This document shows, one piece after another, positions 1-10,200 of a stretch of 64,000 bases of DNA. Within the stretch, counting starts at the first letter, position 1; each line of letters begins with the position of its first letter. The position numbers and the translations under genes were made by a program. This stretch comes from Bradyrhizobium vignae (GTDB lineage: Bacteria; Pseudomonadota; Alphaproteobacteria; Rhizobiales; Xanthobacteraceae): positions 124,001-188,000 of the forward strand of contig NZ_RDQF01000007.1 of assembly GCF_004114425.1 (NCBI RefSeq), given 5' to 3'. The notes below the pieces were generated by a model. The model did not search any database. It was not told where the DNA came from and worked only from the letters and a program-made list of their open reading frames with translations.

Positions 1-994
1 TCGCGACCTTGTTGCCGACCGTGTCGATCGCGTGGGCCGCATTCAGCGTGAGCAGCCGCGCCTGCTCGATCATGATGCGGGCTTCCGCAATGCGCTCCTG
101 CGTCACCGTCTGCTCCGAGACCGGCTTGCCGAAGGCAACCCGGCTGCGCACGCGCCGGCACATCTTCTCAAGCGTGCGTTCGGCAAGGCCGATCAGGCGC
201 ATGCAATGATGGATGCGGCCGGGCCCGAGGCGGCCCTGCGCGATCTCGAAACCGCGGCCTTCGCCGAGCAGCATGTTCTCTTTGGGCACGCGTACATTTG
301 TGAAGATCACTTCGGAAGCGCGGTCCGGCACGCCGTAGAAGCCGAACACGGGCAGGGGACGTTTCACCTCGATACCCGGCGTGTCCATCGGCACCAGGAT
401 CATGGATTGCTGCTTGTGACGATCCGGATTGTCTGGGTCGGTCTTGCCCATGAAGATGCAGATCTTGCAGCGAGGGTCGGTCGCGTTGGTCGTGTACCAT
501 TTGCGGCCGTTGATGACGTAATGGTCGCCGTCGCGCACGATCGAGCTTTCGATGTTGGTCGCATCGGATGATGCGACCGCCGGCTCGGTCATGGCGAAGC
601 AGGAGCGGATCTCGCCTGCAAGCAGTGGCTTCAGCCAGCGCTCCTTGTCCTGCTCCGAGCCGTAGCGCTCCAGTACCTCCATGTTGCCGGTGTCGGGTGC
701 CGAGCAGTTGAACACCTCCGGTGCGAGATGCGAGCGGCCCATCACCTCGCAGAGCGGCGCGTATTCGAGATTGGAAAGACCCGCGCCGTGATTGCTCTCG
801 GGCAGGAACAGATTCCACAGCCCCTCGGCGCGCGCCAGCGGCTTCAGCTCCTCGATGACCGGATAGACCTTCCACGGCCCGAGCTCTTCGGCCTCGCGAT
901 AGAACCGCTCCTCGTTCGGATAGATGTGCCGGTCCATGAAGCCTTCGAGCCTCCGCTTGAGCTCGACGACTTTGGGCGACATCGGGTAGAGCAT
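1..994 (-). CDS. acyl-CoA dehydrogenase, 3' end outside window
   Basis: Oxidises an acyl-CoA thioester to the enoyl-CoA with FAD, probably in fatty-acid or related acyl-chain breakdown. The translation from the ATG at 994 ([12 protein letters not shown]) has the family's helical N-terminus, then the central segment [16 protein letters not shown], which is the flavin/substrate loop, and the strand region [15 protein letters not shown]. About 331 residues are visible and the C-terminal helical domain runs off the left edge. A GGAGA ribosome site sits 7 bases before the ATG. It lies 49 bases downstream of the acyl-CoA ligase on the same strand, so the two are probably co-transcribed (ligase makes the CoA ester, dehydrogenase oxidises it). 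Substrate length is not readable from the sequence. Confidence 0.9.
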   Translation of the reverse strand, partial: MLYPMSPKVVELKRRLEGFMDRHIYPNEERFYREAEELGPWKVYPVIEELKPLARAEGLWNLFLPESNHGAGLSNLEYAPLCEVMGRSHLAPEVFNCSAPDTGNMEVLERYGSEQDKERWLKPLLAGEIRSCFAMTEPAVASSDATNIESSIVRDGDHYVINGRKWYTTNATDPRCKICIFMGKTDPDNPDRHKQQSMILVPMDTPGIEVKRPLPVFGFYGVPDRASEVIFTNVRVPKENMLLGEGRGFEIAQGRLGPGRIHHCMRLIGLAERTLEKMCRRVRSRVAFGKPVSEQTVTQERIAEARIMIEQARLLTLNAAHAIDTVGNKVA

Positions 995-1043
995 CTTTGG
1001 TCTCCTTGATCGATGGGCGGCACGGACGCGATCGCGGGCCGCT

Positions 1044-2669
1044 TCATGTGACGCGATACTCCCTAAATCTCTCGCGCAGCGCGGATTTCAGCACCTTGCC
1101 GGTGCCGGTCATCGGGAATTCATCGAGGAATTCGACGGCGTCCGGCAGCCACCAGCTCGCGATCTTCGGACGCATGTGGTCGAGCAGCGTCTTGCCGTCG
1201 ACGGTCGCGCCCTTCTTGCGGACGACGAGGAGGAGCGGGCGCTCCTGCCATTTCTCGTGTGTGATCGCGACCACAGCCGCTTGCAGCACGTCGGGATGGG
1301 ACAGCGCAATGTCCTCGAGCTGGATCGAGGAGATCCATTCGCCGCCGGACTTGATCACGTCCTTGGAGCGGTCGGTCAGCGTGACGTGGCCTTGGCCGTC
1401 GATCACGGCCATGTCGCCGGTGATCAGCCAGCCGTCGCGGTCGAGGCCCTCGTCGAGCTTCATGTAGCCGGAGGCGACCCAGGGCCCACGGGCGCGCAGA
1501 TGGCCGACGGTCTTGCCATCGCGCGGCAGCTCAACGCCGGCATCGTCGACGATGCGCAAGGCGGTGCCGAAACAGGCGCGCCCCGAGACTTGGCGCCGAT
1601 CGAATTTCTCCTTGTCGCTCAGATGTTCCGAGCCAGGCCGGAGGCTCGGCATCGAGCAGCCCAAGGCCTCGGTCATGCCCCAGGCCTGGATGTAATCGAC
1701 ATTGTACTCGCGCTTGAGCTTCTCGACCATCGCGCGGGGCGGGGCGGAGCCCGACGACAGCGTCGCGCGGAGCGTGGAGAATTTGTTGCCGGTGCGCCCA
1801 AGCCAGTCGAGCAGGATCAGCCAGAAGCTCGGCACGCCCGCCGAGAGTGTCACCTTCTCGCCCTCGAGCAATTCATAGAGCTTGTCGGGCTCGTAGTTGC
1901 GGCCGGGCAGCACCAGCTTCGAGCCGGTGTAGGGCGCGGTGAACGGCATGTTCCAGCCATTGCCGTGGAACAGCGGCGCCATCGGCATCATAACCTCGCG
2001 CACGCCTTCGACGTGGCCCGGCAGGAAGTCGAAACTGCAGCAGGTCATGGTCTGCAGGATCGCGGCGCGGTGCGAGTAGATCACGCCCTTGGGATTGCCG
2101 GTGGTGCCCGAGGTGTAGCAGATCGTCGAGGCGGATTTTTCGTCGAATTCCGGCCAGGCAAAGCCGGTGTCGTTCTCCTTCTCCAGAAGCTCTTCGTAAC
2201 AATGCACGTTCGCGAGCTTCGTCTCCGGCATCCGCTCGCGCGAGGACATCACGACATAGGCCTCGATCGTCTCGAGCTGCGGCGCGATGGCCTCGACGAT
2301 CGGCAGCGTGGCACGGTCGATGAACAGCAGGCGATCTTCGGCGTGGTTGATGATGTAGACGAGCTGCTCGGGAAACAGGCGCGGGTTGATGGTGTGCAGT
2401 ACATAGCTCATGCCCGGCGCGGCGTAGAACATCTCGAAATGCCGGTGCGTATTCCAGGCCAGCGTGCCGACGCGGTCGCCGGGATTCATGCCAAGGCGCT
2501 TCAACGCGAGCGCCATGCGCTTGATGCGCGGATGGGCGTCCGCGTAGGTGTAGCGATGGATGTCGCCCTCGATCTCGCGCGCGACGATCTCGGCTTCGCC
2601 GTGATAGTCGGCCGCATATTGGATCAGGCCGCTGATCAGAAGCGGCATGTCCATCATCAATCCCTGCAT
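1044..2669 (-). CDS. fatty-acid/acyl-CoA ligase (AMP-forming)
   Basis: Activates a carboxylic acid to its CoA thioester through an acyl-adenylate, in the cytoplasm or at the inner membrane. At 541 residues it is normal for the ANL superfamily. The P-loop-like AMP motif [12 protein letters not shown] is at about residues 185-196, the adenylate-binding WGMTEALG follows in the middle, and the C-terminal GTGKVLK carries the catalytic lysine near residue 525. The N-terminus ([11 protein letters not shown]) resembles medium/long-chain ligases of Bradyrhizobium. GGAGGAG precedes the ATG. It heads a leftward pair with the acyl-CoA dehydrogenase and is divergent from the flavin monooxygenase. Substrate is not determined; aromatic or medium-chain acids remain possible. 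Confidence 0.9.
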   Translation of the reverse strand: MQGLMMDMPLLISGLIQYAADYHGEAEIVAREIEGDIHRYTYADAHPRIKRMALALKRLGMNPGDRVGTLAWNTHRHFEMFYAAPGMSYVLHTINPRLFPEQLVYIINHAEDRLLFIDRATLPIVEAIAPQLETIEAYVVMSSRERMPETKLANVHCYEELLEKENDTGFAWPEFDEKSASTICYTSGTTGNPKGVIYSHRAAILQTMTCCSFDFLPGHVEGVREVMMPMAPLFHGNGWNMPFTAPYTGSKLVLPGRNYEPDKLYELLEGEKVTLSAGVPSFWLILLDWLGRTGNKFSTLRATLSSGSAPPRAMVEKLKREYNVDYIQAWGMTEALGCSMPSLRPGSEHLSDKEKFDRRQVSGRACFGTALRIVDDAGVELPRDGKTVGHLRARGPWVASGYMKLDEGLDRDGWLITGDMAVIDGQGHVTLTDRSKDVIKSGGEWISSIQLEDIALSHPDVLQAAVVAITHEKWQERPLLLVVRKKGATVDGKTLLDHMRPKIASWWLPDAVEFLDEFPMTGTGKVLKSALRERFREYRVT

Positions 2670-2846
2670 GGTCTCCTCCAGATGCCGCGTCGTTGCGTGG
2701 CGCAGATTTTTGATTTGCGCGGAAGGTTAGCGGAACGTCGCGGAGCCTTCACGCAAAAAACAGCGAGCGCGATTGCATGCAGCGCTTTTTCGAGGCTAAC
2801 GTGAGGTGAGCTGCCGGCGAAGCAGCCTTTGCGGTGGAGGAGATGG

Positions 2847-4700
2847 ATGTCAGCGGAAAGACACAAGATCGATACAACCGACGCATCTATGGTCGACGTT
2901 TCCGCTCTCCGTGCCCGCTACCGCGACGAGCGCGATCGTCGCCTGCGCGGGGAGGGCAAGGCGCAATATATCGAGGTCACAGGCGAGTTCAGCCGCTATC
3001 TCGACGACCCCTGGGCCGATCCCGGCTTTGCGCGGCCAGCCATCAGCGAAGCGACCGAAGTGCTCATCGTCGGCGGCGGCTTCGGTGGTCTGTTGTGTGG
3101 CGCACGATTGCGCGAGGCCGGCATCGCGGATTTTCGCATCGTGGAAAAGGCCGCCGACTTCGGCGGCACCTGGTACTGGAATCGTTATCCCGGCGCTGCC
3201 TGCGATACCGAGAGCTATATCTATCTGCCGCTCCTGGAAGAGACAGGCTACATGCCGGTGCGCAAATACGCCCGGGCGCCGGAGATCTACGAGCACTCGC
3301 GCCGCATCGGCCGTCATTTCGGGCTCTACGAGCGCGCACTGTTTCAGACCGTCATCTCGCGGATGACGTGGCAGGAGCAGGAGGCGCGCTGGATGGTCGA
3401 GACCGATCGGGGCGACCAGATCCGCGCACGCTTCGTCATTCTTGCCGGAGGACCGCTGAGCCGTCCGAAGCTGCCGGGCATTCCCGGCATAGAGACGTTC
3501 AAGGGGCACAGCTTCCACACCAGTCGTTGGGACTACGACTACACCGGCGGCAATGCCGATGGTGGCCTGACCGGTCTTGCCGACAAGCGCGTCGGCATCA
3601 TCGGCACCGGCGCAACCGCCGTGCAATGCGTGCCGCACCTCGGCCGTTCGGCGAAGGAGCTCTATGTCTTTCAGCGCACGCCGTCCGCGATCGGTGTTCG
3701 CGACGACCGGCCAACGGATCCGGCCTGGGCGCAGAACCTCAAGCCAGGCTGGCAGCGCGAACGCATGGATAATTTTACGTCCGTGATTTCAGGCGAGCCG
3801 TTCGAACAGGATCTGGTGCAGGACGGCTGGACCGGCCTGCTCGGCGAGATCCTGCTGGCGCCGCGCCGCCAGAAGCAGCCGGTGACCTCGATGGAGGAGG
3901 CGCTGCAGGTCATCGAGCAGGCGGACTACCGCAAGATGGAGGAGATCCGCGCCCGCGTCGATGCCGTGGTGACGGACGAGGCGACCGCTTCCGCGCTCAA
4001 GCCCTGGTACAAGGCATTCTGCAAGCGGCCGTGCTTCCACGACGAATATCTCGACACGTTCAATCGTCCCAACGTGCATCTCGTGGATACCAGAGGGCAG
4101 GGCGTCGAGCGCATCACGGAGAACGCTGTCGTGGTCGGCGGCAAAGCCTATGAGCTCGACTGCCTGATCTATGCCAGCGGTTTCGAGGTCGGCACCGATT
4201 ACGCGCGCCGCATGGGCTTCGAGGTCTATGGCCGGGACGGCATCAGCCTGTCCCAGCGCTGGCGCGACGGCGTCAAGACGCTGCACGGCTTCTACAGCCG
4301 CGGCTTCCCGAACTGCTTCCTGATCGTCACTGTGCAAGCCGGACAGAGCGCCAACTTCCCGCACATCATCGACGAGCAGTCGCGGCACATCGCCTATGTC
4401 ATCAAGCAGGCCCGCGAGCGCAAGGCGCGCACCCTGGAGCCGACGCTTGCCGCCGAGAACGCCTGGGTGGACGAGGTCGTCAAGGCCGCACTCGGCCGGC
4501 AGACCTATCTCGCCGAATGTACGCCGGGCTACTACAACAACGAAGGCGTATTCGATCCGATCGCGGCAAGAAACAGCCAATATTGGCGCGGGCCCGTGGC
4601 ATTCCTGCGGCTGCTCGACAAATGGCGCAAGGAGGGCAATCTGGAAGGCCTCGAATTGTCCTATCATCAGGCCATGGAGTCGGCGCGTTCCACCGGGTAA
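2847..4700 (+). CDS. FAD-dependent Baeyer-Villiger-type monooxygenase
   Basis: Likely inserts oxygen next to a ketone, or otherwise oxygenates a substrate, using NADPH, O2 and FAD. The FAD-binding GGGFGG is at residues 76-81, the Baeyer-Villiger fingerprint [12 protein letters not shown] at 218-229, and the NADPH Rossmann motif GTGATA at 253-258. At 617 residues it is longer than cyclohexanone monooxygenase (about 540) because of an N-terminal extension of about 70 residues, as in the cyclopentadecanone and steroid monooxygenase subgroups. The ATG at 2847 is chosen because GGAGG ends 6 bases before it; an in-frame TTG at 2829 has no such site. It is divergent from the acyl-CoA ligase, and the hydrolase that usually accompanies these enzymes is not adjacent. 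Confidence 0.88.
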   Translation: MSAERHKIDTTDASMVDVSALRARYRDERDRRLRGEGKAQYIEVTGEFSRYLDDPWADPGFARPAISEATEVLIVGGGFGGLLCGARLREAGIADFRIVEKAADFGGTWYWNRYPGAACDTESYIYLPLLEETGYMPVRKYARAPEIYEHSRRIGRHFGLYERALFQTVISRMTWQEQEARWMVETDRGDQIRARFVILAGGPLSRPKLPGIPGIETFKGHSFHTSRWDYDYTGGNADGGLTGLADKRVGIIGTGATAVQCVPHLGRSAKELYVFQRTPSAIGVRDDRPTDPAWAQNLKPGWQRERMDNFTSVISGEPFEQDLVQDGWTGLLGEILLAPRRQKQPVTSMEEALQVIEQADYRKMEEIRARVDAVVTDEATASALKPWYKAFCKRPCFHDEYLDTFNRPNVHLVDTRGQGVERITENAVVVGGKAYELDCLIYASGFEVGTDYARRMGFEVYGRDGISLSQRWRDGVKTLHGFYSRGFPNCFLIVTVQAGQSANFPHIIDEQSRHIAYVIKQARERKARTLEPTLAAENAWVDEVVKAALGRQTYLAECTPGYYNNEGVFDPIAARNSQYWRGPVAFLRLLDKWRKEGNLEGLELSYHQAMESARSTG

Positions 4701-4738
4701 GATTGCGCCGCCGAGCGGTACAGGACGGGAGACTGGGT

Positions 4739-5557
4739 ATGATGAGGGGCGGGACTGTTGCGGGAGCGGTTTTGGGCGCCATGACGCTGCTCGGCTGCCT
4801 GGCATCCTCCGCCGAAGCGGCGCAATGCGGCAGCTCGCCGGCCGGCTTCGAGGCCTGGAAGCGCGAGTTCAGCGCGGAGGCGCAGGGCAAGGGCATCGGC
4901 CCCACCGCACTGTCGGCGCTGATGCAGACCAATTACGCCAGCGCGACCATTGCGGCCGACCGCGGCCAGCGCAGCTTTTCGCTGACGCTCGATCAGTTCC
5001 TGGCCAAGCGTGGCGCCACCACCATCGTCGCCAAGGGCCGGCAGCTCAAGCAGTCGCAGGCCGCCTTGTTCGCCTCGATCCAGCAGCGCTATGGCGTCCC
5101 GCCCGGGCCGCTGATCGCGATCTGGGGCATGGAGACCGGCTTCGGCAGTCAGCGCGGCAACCAGAACATGCTGTCGTCGATCGCGACCCTCGCGTATGAT
5201 TGCCGCCGTCCCGAATTCTTTACCGACCAGCTCTACGCCGCCTTGAAGCTGATCGACCGCGGCACGCTGTCGGGATCGACCCGCGGCTCCATGCATGGCG
5301 AGGTCGGCCAGACCCAGTTCATGCCCAAGAACATTTTGGCCTACGGCACTGGCAATCTCGACGTTGCTGCGAATGCGCTGAGCTCGACAGCGAATTTTCT
5401 CAAAGCGCATGGCTGGCGCGCGGGAGCCGGGTACCAGCCGGGCGAGCCGAATTTCGCTGCCATCGAGGCTTGGAATGCCGCAGGCGTCTATCAGAAGGCA
5501 ATCGCGCTGATGGGCCGGCAGATCGACGAGGGTGGGGGCGCCGCAGCCTCGCGCTAG
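4739..5557 (+). CDS. lytic murein transglycosylase, MltB-like
   Basis: Cleaves the MurNAc-GlcNAc bond of peptidoglycan with anhydro-muropeptide formation, in the periplasm. Residues 1-28 form a signal sequence. A cysteine at 20 after Leu-Leu-Gly could be a weak lipobox, but cleavage after the AEA at 25-27 is equally possible. The catalytic Glu is E132 in IWGMETGFGS, and the conserved QTQFMP segment of the MltB/SLT-2 fold follows. At 272 residues it is a short single-domain member without the C-terminal peptidoglycan-binding domain seen in longer relatives. The start is the first of two adjacent ATGs after an AGGACGGGAG stretch. It lies 38 bases after the monooxygenase, with no evident functional link. 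Confidence 0.88.
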   Translation: MMRGGTVAGAVLGAMTLLGCLASSAEAAQCGSSPAGFEAWKREFSAEAQGKGIGPTALSALMQTNYASATIAADRGQRSFSLTLDQFLAKRGATTIVAKGRQLKQSQAALFASIQQRYGVPPGPLIAIWGMETGFGSQRGNQNMLSSIATLAYDCRRPEFFTDQLYAALKLIDRGTLSGSTRGSMHGEVGQTQFMPKNILAYGTGNLDVAANALSSTANFLKAHGWRAGAGYQPGEPNFAAIEAWNAAGVYQKAIALMGRQIDEGGGAAASR

Positions 5558-5559
5558 AG

Positions 5560-5669
5560 TATGATCCAGACCCGAAGGGCCGCGTTAGCGAAAAGTGTTG
5601 CGCGGCTTTTTCGAAAAGATCATGCTGAAACAATAACCTAAAGCGCGATGACGATCTCATCGCGCTGAA
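5560..5669. repeat. intergenic palindromic repeat with strong hairpin
   Basis: After the transglycosylase stop comes an element that ends in a perfect 10-bp inverted repeat (AGCGCGATGA at 5642-5651, TCATCGCGCT at 5657-5666, loop of 5). Upstream of it are GATCC and GATCATG blocks around a GAAAAGTGTTGCGCGG core. Its composition and layout resemble a repeat I recognise from Bradyrhizobium intergenic regions. The hairpin could also end transcription of the transglycosylase gene, but it has no T-run. Confidence 0.6.
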
Positions 5670-5780
5670 GGTTGCTCAGCAAGGCGTGATGCGCCGACGC
5701 GAGAAAGTTGTTGCCATTGGGAACCGGCGGCACGAGGTTTGCTTTTATCAAGTTCAGGGCTGGGCATGAGGAGACTCAAT

Positions 5781-6002
5781 ATGGCTACCCAGATCGTGAT
5801 GGACCAGACGGGCGATACGCGCCACGAGTTTGATCCTGGCAATGCCGAAGCGCTGGCGCGAGCCGAACGGCGCTTTCGGGAGCTGACCGGAGCCGGCTTC
5901 ACCGCCGCGCTTCGAACCGGGCCCGGCGAAGTCACCCGTATCAGATCGTTCGATCCGACCGCGCAGGAAACGTTGTTCTATCCCCGCCTGGTCGGCGGCT
6001 GA
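5781..6002 (+). CDS. small protein of unknown function (73 aa)
   Basis: No known domain recognised. The ATG at 5781 (MATQIVMDQTGDTRHEF) follows GAGGAGA with 7 bases of spacing, which is why it is preferred over upstream in-frame starts. The product is charged and soluble, with an amphipathic helix-like middle (residues 14-33: NAEALARAERRFRELTGAGF) and no signal or membrane segment. The start of that helix followed by a beta-like tail suggests a small two-layer fold. It lies 12 bases before the 140-residue unknown gene, so the two are probably an operon. Confidence 0.7.
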   Translation: MATQIVMDQTGDTRHEFDPGNAEALARAERRFRELTGAGFTAALRTGPGEVTRIRSFDPTAQETLFYPRLVGG

Positions 6003-6014
6003 TCTGAGCTGCTC

Positions 6015-6437
6015 ATGATCGCGGCAGTTTGGCTTCGCGCACCGGCGCGTGCGCGTTTGCATGCGCTGCGTGAACTCTATCGCCGCTTCTTCGGCGAGAA
6101 CACGCCGGATGCCCGCGGCCGCCGGCTTCTGGCCGAATGGCTGACGCCGGCGCAGCGCGCGCAGTTCGAGCAGCACCGGTATTTCGACGTCGTCGGCTGC
6201 GACACCGGCAGGACCTATCGCATCCATTACGGCACGGCCGCCAACGTCCATGAGATCGATGTTGAAGGGCACGCGACGATGGGGTGGTGCTTCGTCCCGT
6301 CAGGCTTCCTGGTGCCGGGCGACGTGATGCTGGCGCAGAAGATCGCGCTCGAGACGGACGAGAAGGGAGCGCTTGCGCTCGCCAACCGGTTTCCGCCGGC
6401 CACGCATTCCGAGCACTTCTACCGACGGCCTTTCTAG
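6015..6437 (+). CDS. conserved-looking protein of unknown function (140 aa)
   Basis: Not assigned to a named family. It has an Arg-rich helical N-terminus, a central beta segment (FDVVGCDTGRTYRIHYG) and a Trp/Phe-rich motif (GWCFVPSGFLVPGDVMLAQKIALE). That motif resembles short proteins that carry a prokaryotic ubiquitin-like or SET-associated beta fold, but the resemblance is too weak for a call. No membrane segment or signal peptide is seen. It is 12 bases downstream of the 73-residue gene and probably co-transcribed with it. Codon use matches the neighbours, so there is no sign of recent transfer. Confidence 0.7.
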   Translation: MIAAVWLRAPARARLHALRELYRRFFGENTPDARGRRLLAEWLTPAQRAQFEQHRYFDVVGCDTGRTYRIHYGTAANVHEIDVEGHATMGWCFVPSGFLVPGDVMLAQKIALETDEKGALALANRFPPATHSEHFYRRPF

Positions 6438-6457
6438 CGCGGGTAAGGGCGAGGCGG

Positions 6458-6550
6458 TCAGGAGTGCGTGGTGCGGTAGGCGTCCAGCGCATGCGCCGCG
6501 AAGATGCCGATGCTGCAAAGCGCGAGCAGGGCTGAGATCAGCTCAATCAT
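6458..6550 (-). CDS. 30-residue single-span membrane peptide
   Basis: ATG at 6550 gives MIELISALLALCSIGIFAAHALDAYRTTHS. This is one hydrophobic segment of about 19 residues (4-22) followed by a polar tail, which is typical of small inner-membrane peptides. GGAGG lies 7 bases before the ATG. Its start overlaps the stop of the preceding 27-residue frame (ATGA), which suggests coupled translation. No function can be assigned. The good ribosome site and the overlap argue that it is real. Confidence 0.6.
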   Translation of the reverse strand: MIELISALLALCSIGIFAAHALDAYRTTHS

Positions 6551-6630
6551 AGCTCGTCCTCCAGTAGCGGCTGGGCGACAAGATTTTGGCAGCAGGAATA
6601 TTCGTAGATCAGGTCCAGGATGAATTGCAT
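6547..6630 (-). CDS. 27-residue micro-ORF upstream of membrane peptide
   Basis: ATG at 6630 opens MQFILDLIYEYSCCQNLVAQ and continues with PLLEDEL to a TGA that overlaps the next ATG in an ATGA arrangement. It is amphipathic with a Cys pair at 13-14 and an acidic end. The Shine-Dalgarno site of the following peptide lies inside its last codons, so its translation would open or couple the next start. It may be a true peptide or a leader. Upstream GGGACGG is only a modest ribosome site. Confidence 0.45.
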   Translation of the reverse strand: MQFILDLIYEYSCCQNLVAQPLLEDEL

Positions 6631-6827
6631 GGTGGCCGTCCCTGTATTTGTTTTGACAACCACTTAACTGGCCATCTGTTTCAGGCGTGTTTCGTCGCAT
6701 CGGGAAAGGGGTTTCGCGCGGAACCCTGCGCTGGTTTGTGCGCTGCGGGCCCGCTATATCCCGCTATCGCTCAGGGCCATTTAAGCCGTCTCCTCGGGAG
6801 CGGCGCATCATATTGCGAGGCAAAATC

Positions 6828-7280
6828 ATGGCGCAGGTCGAGTGGTTCGACGATCTCACCGTCGGAATGCGGTTCAAGTCCCCCGAAGTTCTGGTCACCG
6901 AGGCCGACATCAAGCGCTTCGCTGCCGAGTTCGATCCCCAGCCGATGCATCTCGACGATGAGGCCGCCAAGACGACCCTGTTCAAGGGGCTTGCTGCCTC
7001 GGGATGGCACACCGCCGCGATCGCCATGAACCTCGCGATCCAGACCCGCCCGTTCGGTCCGCATCCGCTGATTGGCGCCGGTGTCGATGGCCTGCGCTGG
7101 ACGATGCCGGTGCGGCCCAATGATCGTCTGCATCTGGTCGGCGAGGTTATGAGCCTGACGCCGTCCAAGTCGAAGCCTCAGGGTATCGCGCTGGTCAAAT
7201 GGACCATGCTCAACCAGAACGGCGAGGAAGTTTACACCTTTACTCCCATCGCCATCGTACCGCGGCGGGACTCGCGTTGA
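6828..7280 (+). CDS. MaoC-family (hot-dog fold) dehydratase-like protein
   Basis: Probably hydrates an enoyl-CoA (R-specific) or handles another acyl thioester. The 150-residue chain has the MaoC pattern: N-terminal GMRF, then FAAEFDPQPMHLDDEAA with the catalytic Asp and His of the hydratase-2 motif (D...H), then the ASGWHTAAIAM helix, and PVRPNDRLHLVGEV in the second half. The ATG at 6828 is preceded by GCGAGG. It is convergent with the RND permease, whose stop is one base away. No acyl-CoA partner gene is adjacent. Confidence 0.85.
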   Translation: MAQVEWFDDLTVGMRFKSPEVLVTEADIKRFAAEFDPQPMHLDDEAAKTTLFKGLAASGWHTAAIAMNLAIQTRPFGPHPLIGAGVDGLRWTMPVRPNDRLHLVGEVMSLTPSKSKPQGIALVKWTMLNQNGEEVYTFTPIAIVPRRDSR

Positions 7281-7281
7281 A

Positions 7282-10200
7282 TCATTCGGCGAGCCCCTGA
7301 ACCGGCGCCGCGCTGATGTCGCTGCCGTGATGCGTCAGCGGCTTCATGCCGGTGACGGTTCTGAGCAACACATAGAACACCGGTGTCAGGAACAGGCCGA
7401 ACACGGTGACACCGATCATGCCGGAGAACACGGCGACGCCCATGGCGCGCCGCATCTCCGAGCCTGCGCCCGTCGAGAGCACCAGCGGCAGCACGCCCAT
7501 GATGAACGCCATCGACGTCATCAGGATCGGGCGCAGTCGCAGCCGGCTGGCTTCGATCGCGGCCCGGATCGGCGTGCGCCCCGCAAACTCGAGCTCGCGC
7601 GCGAATTCGACGATCAGGATCGCGTTCTTGGCGGAGAGGCCGACGAGCACGATGAGGCCGATCTGGGTGAAGACGTTGTTGTCGCCCTTCGAGATCCAGA
7701 CGCCGAACATCGCAGCGAGCAGGCCCATCGGCACGATCATGATGATCGAGAGCGGCAGGGTCAGGCTCTCATAGAGCGCGGCCAGCACGAGGAACACCAG
7801 CAGGATTGCCAGCGGGAATACCCAGATGCCTGAATTGCCGGCGATGAACTCCTGATAGGTCAGGTCAGTCCATTCGAAGGCAAAGCCGGGCGGCAGCACC
7901 TCCGCGGCAATCCGCGTCGCGGCTTCTTGTGCCTGGCCCGACGAAAAGCCGGGGGCTGCCGCCGCGTTTATGTCGGATGACAGGAAGCCGTTGTAGCGGA
8001 TCGCGCGCTCTGGTCCTGCGCTCTGGCGGATCTTGAGCAGCGCCGACAGCGGCACCATGTCGCCTGAGGACGAGCGCACTTTCAACTGCCTGATGTCGTC
8101 GGCGCGGGCGCGGAACGGCGCGTCAGCCTGGACCCGGACGGAGTAGGTGCGGCCAAACTTGTTGAAGTCGTTGACGTAGTAGGACCCGAGGTAGATCTGC
8201 AGTGTGTTGAATACTTCAGTCACGGGCACGCCAAGCTGGAGCGCCTTGGTGCGGTCGATGTCGGCGAAGAGCTGGGGCACGTTGACCTGGAAGCTCGAGA
8301 ACACGCCGGCGATCTCCGGCGCCTTCTGCATCGCCGCCATGAACGCCTTGGTGGCTTCGTTCAAGGCGTCATAGCCGAGGCCGGCGCGGTCCTCGATCTG
8401 CAGCTTGAAGCCGCCGATGGTGCCGAGGCCGTTGACCGGCGGAGGCGGGAACATGGCGATGAACGCCTCCTGGATGCCGGCATATTTCTTGTTCAGCTCG
8501 GCCGCGATCGCTGGCCCGCTGAGCGAGGGATCCTTGCGTTCGTCGAACGGCTTCAGCGTCGAGAACACGATGCCGGCATTGGAGGAATTGGTGAAGCCGG
8601 AGATCGACAGGCCTGGAAAGGCCACCGAGCTCTCGACGCCGGGCTGGGTCAGCGCGATGTCGCTCATCTTGCGGATGACTTCTTCGGTACGGTCGAGCGT
8701 GGCGCCATCGGGCAGGCGAGCGAAGCCGACGAGGTATTGCTTGTCCTGTCCCGGCACGAAGCCGCTCGGCACCTGCTGGAACAGCAGGGCAGTGAGGCCG
8801 ACCAGCCCCACATAGAGGCCCATCACCGCGGCCTTGCCCGAGATCACCTTGGTAATGGTGCCGCTGTAACTCTCCGACGAGTAGGTGAACGCCCGATTGA
8901 AGCGGCGGAAGAACCAGCCAAGGCTCTTTTCCATGACGATCGTCAGCTTGTCCTTCGGCTCGTCATGGCCCTTGAGCAGCAACGCCGACAGCGCCGGTGA
9001 CAGCGTCAACGAGTTGATGGCGGAGATGACCGTCGAAATCGCGATCGTCAGCGCGAACTGCTTGTAGAACTGCCCGGTGAGACCGGAGATGAAGGCGAGC
9101 GGCACGAACACCGCGATCAGCACCAGCGCGATCGCGATGATCGGACCCGACACCTCACGCATGGCCTGATAGGTGGCATCCCGCGGCGACAGCCCGGCCT
9201 CGATATTGCGCTCGACATTTTCGACCACGACGATGGCATCGTCGACGACGATGCCGATCGCGAGCACGAGGCCGAACAGGCTGAGCGCGTTGATCGAGAA
9301 GCCGAACACGTGCATCACCGCAAACGTGCCGACGATCGACACGGGCACGGCGAGAAGGGGAATGATCGAGGCCCGCCAGGTCTGCAGGAACAGGATCACG
9401 ACCAGCACCACCAGCGCGATCGCCTCCAGCAGCGTGTGGATGACGGCCTCGATCGAGGAGCGCACGAACTGGGTGGGATCGTAGACGATCTGGTAGGACA
9501 CGCCTTCCGGCATGTTCTTCTTGATCTCGGCCATGGTGGCGCGGACGTGGTCGGAAATCTGCAGCGCGTTGGAGCCGGGCGCCTGGAAGATCGGGATTGC
9601 CACCGCCTGCTTGTTGTCGAGCAGCGAGCGCAGGCCGTACTCGGACGCGCCAAGCTCGATGCGTGCGACGTCGCGCAGCCGCACCACTTCGCCGCGTGCG
9701 CCGGTCTTGACCACGATGTCGCCGAACTGCTCCTCGTTTGCGAGCCGGCCTTCCGCATTGACCGAGAGCTGAAGATCAATGCCTTTGATGTTCGGGGAAG
9801 AGCCGACGACGCCAGCGGCGGCCTCGACGTTCTGCGCCTGGATCGCCCGCACGATGTCGCTCGCGGTCAGCCCATGCTCGGCCGCCTTCTGCGGATCGAC
9901 CCAGACCCGCATCGAATAGTCGCCGGCGCCGTAGAGCTGGACGTCGCCGACGCCATCGATCCGCGCCAGCCGGTCCTTGACGTTGAGCACGGCATAGTTG
10001 CGCAAATACGTCATGTCGTAGCGGCCGTTCGGCGACAACAGATGCACCACCATGGTGAGGTCGGGCGACGACTTCTTGGTGATGATACCGAGCTGGCGCA
10101 CCACATTGGGCAGGCGCGGCTCGGCCTGCTGCACGCGGTTTTGCACCAGCTGCGTCGCCTTGTCGGGGTCGGTGCCGAGGCGGAACGTCACCGTCAGCGT

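Noticed and set aside
1176..2804. Long open frame (542 codons) on the plus strand opposite the acyl-CoA ligase
   Set aside because: Its codons are the complement of a well-conserved gene; high GC leaves few stops, and no ribosome site or family match is seen.
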